A stretch of 19,363 bases of DNA, from the NCBI GenBank assembly GCA_013154145.1, contig JAADDC010000050.1, positions 1-19,363 on the forward strand. The letters are read 5' to 3'. Shown piece by piece: positions 6,382 through 12,400 of this stretch (its first letter is position 1; each line of letters starts with the position of its first letter). This DNA comes from Candidatus Iainarchaeum sp. GTDB lineage: Archaea; Iainarchaeota; Iainarchaeia; JAADDC01. Position numbers and translations under genes: made by a program. The notes below the pieces were generated by a model. It saw only the letters and a list, made by a program, of their open reading frames with translations, made no database searches and was not told the DNA's origin.

Positions 6382-8078
6382 TGGACGTGGAAAAGTACAT
6401 ACACGCCCTGGGCGTTTCGAGCCTGAGGGAGCTGGTATTCTACGTGTTCTTAGTGTGGCTTGTGGTCTTCATTGCCCTGGAGATCATCCTCTACCCCTTC
6501 GTGGAGCTGGGCATCATCACGCTGGACATGCTCATAAAGTTACTTCCCGTGGTCTTCGTCCTCTCCTTCTTCATAGCCGTGGGATCCATCACCATCCCCA
6601 TGGCCATCAAGCGGGAGGACATCGTCAAGAACTTCCCCTTCTTCGTGGTGTTCTTCGGATCCATGACCACCGCCAAGGCCAACTACGACGAGTTCTTCAA
6701 GACGCTGGCCAAGACGGAGGAATACGGCGAGATATCCAAGGAGATGAACAGGCTGTATCACCTGGCCCGGGACTGGAAGTTAGGGTACTCCAAGGCCTGT
6801 AAGGTGGTGGCCGACACGACACCGGCCCCCATCTTCTCCAACTTCCTCTCGAGGCTGTCCCAGGTGGTGGAGTACGGTGAGGACCTGGTCTTCTTCTTCA
6901 AGACCCAGTTCAAGGACATACTTAGGGATATCCAGATGACGTACCAGGAGGCCGTTTACAAGATCTCCACCGTGGCCACACTGTTCTCCGCCCTCTTCGT
7001 GGCGGTGGCCTTCATCCTTGCCTTCTTGGCCATGATGCCCATATTCTTCCCCATCCCGCCGGAGGTAATCTACTTTGCCTTTGTGGGGGGAACGGTACTC
7101 TTGGACATCGTCATACTGGCCATGGCCAGGTCCTCCGTTCCGCCGGACAAGCTGGCCAACGACGCGCCGGACATAGCCCCCGAGCACCTGACGGCCATAC
7201 TCTCCGCCGCCGTGGGCATCTCCGTGGCACTCCTCATCTTCCTGCTGGCCAATCTCCTGGGGCTGGAGCCCATCATGCAGGTGGCCCTCACGACGGTGCC
7301 CCTCATTGTCCCCGCCTACTACGCCTGGAAGGCGGAGAAGATCATCAGGACGAGGGAACAGTCCTATTTACCCTTTATCCGCACTCTTGGGGAGCTGGTG
7401 TCCATAAGGGAGGGGGCCATCATCCCCGTCATTCGTAGGCTAAGGAGACACGTTTACCCCGGCATGAACGAGGCTCTGGAACGACTCTACAGGCGTTTGG
7501 CCATCACCCGCAACGTCTACTACGCCTTCAAGCTATTCTCCAAGGAGCTGGGCTCCGCCATCCTTTCCAAGTTCAACGAGCTCTTCATAAAGACGCTCTA
7601 CGCCGGCGCAGATCCCAAGATGGTGGGCAGCATCATAGGCGACCAGCTCCACACCATCCTCGACGCCCGAAAGCTCAGGCTGCAGGTGGCGGCGGGCGCA
7701 AGGGGCACCATCTACGGCACCTACTGGGGCGTGGCGCTGGGTGTTTTTCTGGCTGTCAAGGCCATAGCTGCCATGTTTTTGCTATTCCAGGACGTCCTCG
7801 GGGGTCTCGGGACGGACGTGCTGGGCATCATCCCCTTCTTCAACTTCAACGTGGACCTGAGGCCCATGGTTGACATCCTGGTGTACGTCTTTGCCATCCA
7901 GGCGGCCTTCCTGGCCATCCTCATCAAAATCCTTGACGGCGGACTGAAAGTGGGGGCCATAGTCCACTACGTGATACTGATTCTCGGTCTGATGGGCGTT
8001 TACTACGTCACGGACATCATCCTGGCCTTCATACTGCCCTCTGCCCAGGGAGCGGTGGTCATTACCCCAGGAGGGTAG
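6381..8078 (+). CDS. flaJ: FlaJ archaellum membrane platform protein
   Basis: A 565-residue polytopic membrane protein that anchors the archaellum and transmits FlaI motion. About nine hydrophobic segments are visible: two near the N-terminus (about 14-70), four in the middle (about 190-312) and three at the C-terminus (about 445-558). Two large basic cytoplasmic loops (about 75-185 and 315-440) correspond to the two T2SSF-type domains that contact FlaI. Length and layout match FlaJ/ArlJ rather than the shorter bacterial GspF or PilC. The ATG overlaps the stop of flaI copy 2 by one base. A GC-rich hairpin follows the stop. Confidence 0.95.
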   Translation: MDVEKYIHALGVSSLRELVFYVFLVWLVVFIALEIILYPFVELGIITLDMLIKLLPVVFVLSFFIAVGSITIPMAIKREDIVKNFPFFVVFFGSMTTAKANYDEFFKTLAKTEEYGEISKEMNRLYHLARDWKLGYSKACKVVADTTPAPIFSNFLSRLSQVVEYGEDLVFFFKTQFKDILRDIQMTYQEAVYKISTVATLFSALFVAVAFILAFLAMMPIFFPIPPEVIYFAFVGGTVLLDIVILAMARSSVPPDKLANDAPDIAPEHLTAILSAAVGISVALLIFLLANLLGLEPIMQVALTTVPLIVPAYYAWKAEKIIRTREQSYLPFIRTLGELVSIREGAIIPVIRRLRRHVYPGMNEALERLYRRLAITRNVYYAFKLFSKELGSAILSKFNELFIKTLYAGADPKMVGSIIGDQLHTILDARKLRLQVAAGARGTIYGTYWGVALGVFLAVKAIAAMFLLFQDVLGGLGTDVLGIIPFFNFNVDLRPMVDILVYVFAIQAAFLAILIKILDGGLKVGAIVHYVILILGLMGVYYVTDIILAFILPSAQGAVVITPGG

Positions 8079-8084
8079 TAAAAA

Positions 8085-8104
8085 GGGCCGGAATCGCCGG
8101 GCCC
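8085..8104 (+). terminator. GC-rich hairpin after flaJ
   Basis: GGGCCGG-AATCG-CCGGGCCC folds into a 7-bp stem with one bulged G, preceded by an A-run (8080-8084) and followed by GCTTTAAAA. It may end or attenuate the flaI-flaJ transcript. The T-run after it is short and doubles as the next TATA box, so termination is probably partial. Confidence 0.4.
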
Positions 8105-8116
8105 GCTTTAAAAGCG
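8104..8116 (+). promoter_or_regulatory. Palindromic TATA box for minor archaellin 2
   Basis: CGCTTTAAAAGCG is a perfect 6-bp-arm inverted repeat around one central base, with the TATA-like core TTTAAAA. Its centre is 28 bp before the ATG at 8138, which fits a leaderless start. The palindrome could also bind a dimeric regulator. Confidence 0.55.
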
Positions 8117-8137
8117 TCGAGGACCGAAATCTTATGG

Positions 8138-8902
8138 ATGAGATCTCAGCAGGGCATAGGCACCATTCTCATTCTCATAGCCATAGTCCTCGCGTCGGTG
8201 ATAGCGGCCTATTTGCTCATTCAGACGGCGGACCAGCTGAAAACCAAGGCCATGAACCTCCAGAGGGAGCACGAGCAGATGATCGTGGACAGGGTGCTCA
8301 TAAAGGAGGTGAAGGGCGTCGTCGGGGACTGTGGCGGCGAGCAGTGCGTCACCTACCTCCTGATCAAGCTCATGCTGGCACCGGGTGCCAACCCCTTGGA
8401 TCTTAGGAAGCTCCTCATGAGCTTCACCACCAACGACATGGCCCTTCAGGGTATTACCTACGTGCCCCCCGAGGACCTGTACCAGTACTCGGACAAGAAC
8501 AGCCTCGTCATTGTTCACAACCTTGTCCTCGACGATAACGTCTCCCCCTATCCGGCGTGCAGGGCCACGCTCATCAACGTCATGAACGAGCTGGCCACCT
8601 TTGGCTACGACTACGCCTACGACATCGCCTTCTTGGCGGAGGCCCTGGACCCCTTCAGCGACAGCGGCGACGTCCGTAGCGGAACCTTTTACACAGCCCT
8701 CTGGACGGACTGCTACGACAAGGGAGACACCCAGATGCTCCTGCCAAACCAGGAAATCATCGTGTTCTACAAGCCAAAGCGACCCCTCAACCCATCGGAG
8801 CCCTTTACCATCGAGTTCGGGACGGCGCAGGGATACTCCACGGCCATGGAGCTCCTGGTTCCGCGAGGATTTGAAGGAAGGGTTGTGACCATCTATCCCT
8901 GA
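8138..8902 (+). CDS. Archaellin (minor, Cys-containing), copy 2
   Basis: A 254-residue archaellin-like protein. The N-terminus MRSQQGIGTILILI is a class III signal peptide with cleavage expected after the short MRSQ leader, followed by the G-I-G-T-I motif and a hydrophobic helix to about residue 30. The outer domain is larger than in typical small archaellins and holds four cysteines: two in DCGGEQC and one each in PACRAT and TDCYDK. The C-terminal third resembles archaellin copy 1. An upstream ATG-like triplet at 8134 is out of frame. It is the first gene of the unit with flaCE and flaH. Its placement parallels copy 1 ahead of flaI, so both may be minor, structural or basal archaellins rather than the filament bulk. 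A pilin with the same signal type is the alternative. Confidence 0.82.
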   Translation: MRSQQGIGTILILIAIVLASVIAAYLLIQTADQLKTKAMNLQREHEQMIVDRVLIKEVKGVVGDCGGEQCVTYLLIKLMLAPGANPLDLRKLLMSFTTNDMALQGITYVPPEDLYQYSDKNSLVIVHNLVLDDNVSPYPACRATLINVMNELATFGYDYAYDIAFLAEALDPFSDSGDVRSGTFYTALWTDCYDKGDTQMLLPNQEIIVFYKPKRPLNPSEPFTIEFGTAQGYSTAMELLVPRGFEGRVVTIYP

Positions 8903-8910
8903 GGAGGTGA
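8903..8910 (+). promoter_or_regulatory. Shine-Dalgarno for the FlaC-FlaD/E fusion
   Basis: GGAGGTGA directly follows the archaellin 2 stop and ends four bases before the ATG at 8915. It is a near-perfect match to the archaeal 16S rRNA tail, which fixes this start for an internal operon gene. Confidence 0.8.
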
Positions 8911-8914
8911 AAGG

Positions 8915-9685
8915 ATGTTTGACTTCCTGGGCTTCGGCAAGAAAAAGGAAGAGGAGAAAGGGGGTGCAGCCCCCAAGCCCGCCATCACCCTGGCCTCGCC
9001 GGGGGCGGTCACCGTGACGCCGCCCCAGCAGGCAGGGGCCCTCACCACGTCCGAGGGCAGGGAGATCAGCGCCGTGGTAGAAGACCTTGAAAAGGAGGTG
9101 GAGCGCCTCAAGGATTCCCTCAACGTGGTCAAGGAGAGCCTCAAGAGCCTCAACGCGAAGCTGGAGGAGATTGAAAAGACGCTGGGTCAGCTGGCCTCCA
9201 TCTACGAGATCGTCATGAACCAGCTGAACCCCTTCCTGGACGAGGACGAGAAGGCCCTCCCGGTGAGGGGACCCAGGGTGGTGAAGGAGCAGGAGCCGAC
9301 CACCACCCAGAAGAACATCGAGAAGAAGGAGAACACCGAGAACAGCATCAAGGTGAGTCCGGCGATGGAGAGCGCTGAACAGACTCAGCGCTCCGACGTG
9401 GTGCTCCCCTACATCGACGTCACAAACCCCAAGGTCATAGAGGTGGTCATAGACTGGGTCAAGTTCATGGTGGAGAAGGTGGGGCACAGTGGCATCGAGG
9501 AACTCCTTCGCTACTACGTGGACATCCGCTGGATCTCCGAGGAGGTGGCAGAGATACTCAAGCGCTACGCCGACGGCATAAGGGTGGACATCGAGCCCGA
9601 GGTGGACGTGGTTCAGCTGGATCCCGAGGACCACGCCAAGAGTCTGGAGTACATCCTCACCATCAAGGAGCTCATGAGCCGGTGA
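8915..9685 (+). CDS. flaCE: FlaC-FlaD/E fusion, archaellum switch and ring accessory protein
   Basis: A 256-residue cytoplasmic protein joining two modules that are separate in many archaea. The N-terminus begins MFDFLGFGKKK and is Ala/Pro/Thr-rich. Residues about 48-108 are a coiled coil ending in a Y-E-I-V-x-N-Q-x-N-P-F signature, typical of FlaC. After a Lys/Glu/Thr-rich linker (about 115-160) comes a FlaD/E domain (about 165-225) with V-I-D-W-V-K-F-M-V-E-K-V-G, Y-Y-V-D-I-R-W-I-S-E-E-V and a closing helix. FlaC/D/E proteins form a cytoplasmic ring with FlaH and link the motor to the chemotaxis adaptor. FlaCE fusions are known in other euryarchaea. A strong Shine-Dalgarno lies just upstream, and flaH starts four bases after the stop. 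Confidence 0.9.
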   Translation: MFDFLGFGKKKEEEKGGAAPKPAITLASPGAVTVTPPQQAGALTTSEGREISAVVEDLEKEVERLKDSLNVVKESLKSLNAKLEEIEKTLGQLASIYEIVMNQLNPFLDEDEKALPVRGPRVVKEQEPTTTQKNIEKKENTENSIKVSPAMESAEQTQRSDVVLPYIDVTNPKVIEVVIDWVKFMVEKVGHSGIEELLRYYVDIRWISEEVAEILKRYADGIRVDIEPEVDVVQLDPEDHAKSLEYILTIKELMSR

Positions 9686-9689
9686 GCCA

Positions 9690-10385
9690 ATGATCTACTC
9701 CATTGAGCTGGAAAGGGACGAGCTGGGACGCCGCCTCGGCGGCGGCATCATGGCCGGCACCATCACCATCATGGAGGGACCCGATGGCAGTGGAAAGAGC
9801 GTCCTCTCCCAGCGCTTCACCTACGGACTGCTGGAAAACGGTCACACGGTGACCTACATCTCCACGGAACTCTCCACCAAGGACTTTATCCGCCAGATGC
9901 AGAGCCTCGGCTACAACATCCTCAAGTACCTGATCTCCCGGCGCCTCCTCTTTTTCCCCGTTTTTCCGCCCTCCGCCCGGAAGATACGGGAGAAGAAGGA
10001 CCTCATAGAGCGGCTCATGCGGGCCGAGTTCCTCTTCGCCCATGACGTCACCATCGTGGATGGCCTCAACCTCATGATACCCGACGGGACGCTCCCCGAG
10101 GAAACGCTCTTTCGCTTCGTCAACTTCCTCAAGAAGGTCACCCAGAAGGGCAGGAGCGTGGTGCTCACCTACGACCCGGACACGCTGGACACGAAGGTAG
10201 TCGAGACGCTGCGAGAGGTGGCCGACAACTACCTGGAATTAAAGTCCGAGGTGGTAGGCGACGACATAAAAAACGTCATCTACGTCCGCCGCTGGAAGTC
10301 CGAGCGGGAGGTCACGAAGGTCATTAAGTTCCGCGTGGAGCCCAAGTTCGGCATCGTCATAGATATCTCGGCCTTCGCTATATGA
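9690..10385 (+). CDS. flaH: FlaH, RecA/KaiC-like ATP-binding archaellum motor protein
   Basis: A 231-residue FlaH/ArlH protein. It has Walker A GPDGSGKS at residues 30-37 and a hydrophobic strand ending in V-D-G (about 118-123) as Walker B, without the catalytic glutamate of active RecA-like ATPases. This matches FlaH proteins, which bind ATP and control FlaI through ring formation. The alternation of hydrophobic strands and basic helices, and the length, match the family. The first Met at 9690 is used because it leaves only four bases after the flaCE stop; translation is probably coupled. The gene ends tail to tail with the DUF4143 ATPase, overlapping it by eight bases. In the usual archaellum operon flaH precedes flaI; here it lies at the end of the block. 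Confidence 0.93.
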   Translation: MIYSIELERDELGRRLGGGIMAGTITIMEGPDGSGKSVLSQRFTYGLLENGHTVTYISTELSTKDFIRQMQSLGYNILKYLISRRLLFFPVFPPSARKIREKKDLIERLMRAEFLFAHDVTIVDGLNLMIPDGTLPEETLFRFVNFLKKVTQKGRSVVLTYDPDTLDTKVVETLREVADNYLELKSEVVGDDIKNVIYVRRWKSEREVTKVIKFRVEPKFGIVIDISAFAI

Positions 10386-11544
10386 ACCAGGGTGGCACCT
10401 GCAGGACTTCGTCCTTTTTCTTCAGGGGGCCAAGGTAAACGACAATGGCTCTCTTTCCCTCCTCTGTAAAGCGATGTAAAAGCCTCGAACGGCGCTTCTT
10501 GGTTTTTACCTCGAGGGCGAAGTCCCTTCCAACGAAGTCCACTTCACCCCCGTTCTTGCGATAATAATAGATCTCCCCGAAGCGCTCCTTCAACGCCCTC
10601 GCCACGTAGTTCTCGAGGATCTTTCCGCGGTCGGCCCTGAGCTCCAAGGGCCTGAAGTCCCTCAATAGCCAGTTGTAAATCCCCGCGTCATAAAAATAAT
10701 ACTTTCTCTTCTTTCTCAGGCTGCTCGGGAGGGGTGAATAGGGCCTGACGTCAAAGATGACGAAAGTTTCCTTCATGAGGGAGAGGTAGTGCTCCACTGT
10801 GTGGTAGCTGATGCCCAGGGTGGAGGCCACGCTGTTCTTGGAAAGGGGGGAGCCCAGAGAGTGGGCCACGAGCCGGAGGGTAGCGAGGAAGGCCTCTCTG
10901 GAGCGCACGCCCAGCTCGGCCACCACGTCCCTGTCGAGGTAATTGTCCAGGATCAGTAAGAGTATCTCTTCCTTTTCCTCGCGCTTCACGACCTCGGGGT
11001 AGCCACCGAAGCGGACGTACTCCCTCCAGAGCAACTCCAGTCCGGGATGCTCCCTGAAGGGTGGCTCGCCGTCACCACTCCACACCCAGTCCCGGATGGC
11101 CCTGTACTGCTCCAACAGTCCCTCGTCCTTCCACCAGATGAACTCCTCGAAGCTCAGGGGAAGTAAGACCAGCCTCGCGGCCCGCCCAACCAACTCCCCA
11201 CTCACCTTCACCTTCACGTCGAAGGATCCGCTCCCCGACGCCACGAAGCGCACGCCCCGGTCGTGGAGTAACTTGAGGACGCGTCCCGCGTCCCTTATCC
11301 TCTGGGCCTCGTCCACGAAGAGAAGCCCACTCCTCTTAGAAAGCAACATTTCCCGGGCTCCGGGTTCCTCGGCGTTGACGAAGCTACCACCCATTTTTCT
11401 GTGAAGGTGTTTCAAGAGGGTGGTCTTGCCACTCTGCCGGGGCCCCACGATAACGACGGATTTGTCCATCTGCAGGTATCGGTCCACCTCGGTCTCCAGC
11501 AACCTCGGCCTGTAATCCACGGAAAGATGTGAAGCAAACTGCAT
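10378..11544 (-). CDS. AAA ATPase with C-terminal DUF4143 nuclease-fold domain
   Basis: A 388-residue protein of the AAA_14/DUF4143 family, abundant in archaea and of uncertain biological role. Walker A GPRQSGKT is at about residues 34-41, Walker B GLLFVDEAQ follows, then the conserved V-A-S-G-S-G-S-F strand. A winged-helix region (about 230-270) contains L-S-K-N-S-V-A. The C-terminal DUF4143 part has K-I-L-E-N-Y-V-A, G-E-V-D-F-V and A-L-E-V-K, the E-D-ExK pattern of the PD-(D/E)xK fold. I chose the ATG at 11544 over a TTG at 11562 because it gives the standard family N-terminus. It is unrelated to motility and looks like an inserted gene between flaH and the main archaellin. The ATG lies within a palindrome, and other inverted repeats lie upstream. 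Confidence 0.9.
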   Translation of the reverse strand: MQFASHLSVDYRPRLLETEVDRYLQMDKSVVIVGPRQSGKTTLLKHLHRKMGGSFVNAEEPGAREMLLSKRSGLLFVDEAQRIRDAGRVLKLLHDRGVRFVASGSGSFDVKVKVSGELVGRAARLVLLPLSFEEFIWWKDEGLLEQYRAIRDWVWSGDGEPPFREHPGLELLWREYVRFGGYPEVVKREEKEEILLLILDNYLDRDVVAELGVRSREAFLATLRLVAHSLGSPLSKNSVASTLGISYHTVEHYLSLMKETFVIFDVRPYSPLPSSLRKKRKYYFYDAGIYNWLLRDFRPLELRADRGKILENYVARALKERFGEIYYYRKNGGEVDFVGRDFALEVKTKKRRSRLLHRFTEEGKRAIVVYLGPLKKKDEVLQVPPWFI

Positions 11545-11554
11545 AAAAATGCAG
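11539..11554. repeat. 16-bp palindrome over the DUF4143 ATPase start codon
   Basis: CTGCAT-AAAA-ATGCAG is a perfect 6-bp inverted repeat with a 4-bp spacer. It covers the ATG at 11544-11542 on the minus strand. A protein bound there, or the mRNA hairpin itself, could block translation or transcription. Confidence 0.55.
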
Positions 11555-11578
11555 GTTAGCAAAAATGTTAACTAAGTG

Positions 11579-11602
11579 TTTTCTGCACCACACTGCAGAA
11601 AA
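11579..11602. promoter_or_regulatory. 24-bp palindrome upstream of the DUF4143 ATPase, candidate operator
   Basis: TTTTCTGCA-CCACAC-TGCAGAAAA is a perfect 9-bp inverted repeat with a 6-bp spacer, 35-58 bp upstream of the ATG. Part of one arm, TTCTGCACC (11581-11589), recurs at 11615-11623, 34 bp further upstream. The set of related CTGCA elements around one promoter suggests a dimeric regulator, perhaps autoregulation. A bidirectional terminator between the convergent-facing transcripts is an alternative, since the arms end in A/T runs. Confidence 0.5.
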
Positions 11603-11630
11603 ACGGTGGTTAAGTTCTGCACCTTGTTAA

Positions 11631-11650
11631 CAAAAACAAGAAGAAAAAAG
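11631..11650 (-). terminator. T-rich terminator of the main archaellin
   Basis: Fifteen bases after the archaellin stop, the minus strand reads CTTTTTTCTTCTTGTTTTTG. Successive T-runs without a strong hairpin are typical of archaeal terminators, and a highly expressed gene would be expected to have one here. Confidence 0.6.
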
Positions 11651-11664
11651 AGGGGTTTTGGGCT

Positions 11665-12297
11665 TCACTTCAGCAGCACGATCTGGCCTGCCTGCAGCAC
11701 CTCTGGTGCGTAGCCGGTGATCACCAGGTCCTGGGTGTAGGGTGCCCTGAGGATGATGGTCCAGTCCTCACCCTCGTTCAGTGCCTGGGGCAGGCTGATG
11801 GCGATGGTGTAGAGCTCACCAGCCTCCACGTACCTGTCGGGCGTTGCCTCTGCAGCCTGGGACCTGTTGATGACCACGTAGAAGTTGCCGTCTGCCAGCG
11901 CAGCGGCGGTGCCGTTCACGAGGAACGGCGTGGTGGTTGCCAGGGCTGCAGTGTTCAGCTCAACGTTGTCGTCGTTGTACTTGTACTCGCCGTAGACGGT
12001 ACCACCGGCTGCCTGCCAGATGGTGGTCACGTCGTAGAGGTCAATGGTGCCAGAACCGGGGGCCAGCTCGATGCTGAACATCACGTACTCCACGTTGCCG
12101 TCGTCCACGGTGGTCAGACCCTCCACGGTCCTCGCGCTGAAGCCGTAGGTGGACTTCTCCATGGTCTTGTTGGCCACTGCCAGGGACTTGGACTGGAGCG
12201 CGTTGGTGGTGCTAACCAGAACGAAGCTGGCCAGTGCTGCCGTAATCACCAGTGCTATAAAGATAACCAGGGTTCCGATTGCCTGCTGTCCCTTCAT
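11665..12297 (-). CDS. flaB: Archaellin, probable main filament subunit
   Basis: A 210-residue archaellin. MKGQQAIGTLVIFIAL is a class III signal peptide: short basic leader, cleavage expected after Gly3, then A-I-G-T-L-V-x-F-I and a hydrophobic helix to about residue 30. The helix continues as N-A-L-Q-S-K-S-L, and the rest is a beta-rich outer domain. There is no cysteine. Three N-glycosylation sequons are visible (NKT, NGT, NRS), as in many archaellins. It stands alone with its own TATA box, a strong Shine-Dalgarno (12309-12304) and a T-rich terminator, unlike the two archaellins in the assembly block. That set-up suggests high expression, so I infer it is the main filament protein. The giant surface protein gene lies directly upstream on the same strand, ending about 100 bp before it. 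Confidence 0.88.
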   Translation of the reverse strand: MKGQQAIGTLVIFIALVITAALASFVLVSTTNALQSKSLAVANKTMEKSTYGFSARTVEGLTTVDDGNVEYVMFSIELAPGSGTIDLYDVTTIWQAAGGTVYGEYKYNDDNVELNTAALATTTPFLVNGTAAALADGNFYVVINRSQAAEATPDRYVEAGELYTIAISLPQALNEGEDWTIILRAPYTQDLVITGYAPEVLQAGQIVLLK

Positions 12298-12302
12298 CTT
12301 TA

Positions 12303-12309
12303 TCCCTCC
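12303..12309 (-). promoter_or_regulatory. Strong Shine-Dalgarno of the main archaellin
   Basis: On the minus strand GGAGGGA ends five bases before the ATG at 12297. With the TATA box near 12350 the leader would be about 20-28 nt. This contrasts with the leaderless starts of the other two archaellins. Confidence 0.75.
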
Positions 12310-12344
12310 ATCCGTTTTATGGTCAATAGAAAATACTTTGCCTT

Positions 12345-12356
12345 CCTTAAAAAGGT
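12345..12356 (-). promoter_or_regulatory. TATA box of the main archaellin
   Basis: The minus strand reads ACCTTTTTAAGG, centred about 53 bp before the ATG. A second AT-rich stretch, AGTATTTTC, lies a few bases downstream and could serve instead. The box overlaps the T-run of the terminator hairpin of the upstream gene. Confidence 0.5.
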
Positions 12357-12379
12357 TCGGCCGTCGTAGCGGCCTTTTT
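12349..12379 (-). terminator. Hairpin and T-run after the giant surface protein gene
   Basis: Minus strand: AAAAA then GGCCG-CTACGA-CGGCC, then GAACC and TTTTT. The 5-bp GC stem can be extended or replaced by AAAAAGG pairing with CCTTTTT. It lies 22 bp after the TGA at 12403-12401 and is a plausible terminator, sharing its T-run with the next promoter. Confidence 0.5.
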
Positions 12380-12400
12380 ACCGATCAAAGGGTAGTTACA

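Noticed and set aside
8132..9634. A 500-residue minus-strand frame spanning archaellin 2 and flaCE
   Set aside because: It crosses two well-supported genes and a Shine-Dalgarno site and has no recognisable motif.
10378..11562. TTG start at 11562 for the DUF4143 ATPase
   Set aside because: It adds six residues that family members lack and lies close to the likely promoter; the ATG at 11544 is preferred.
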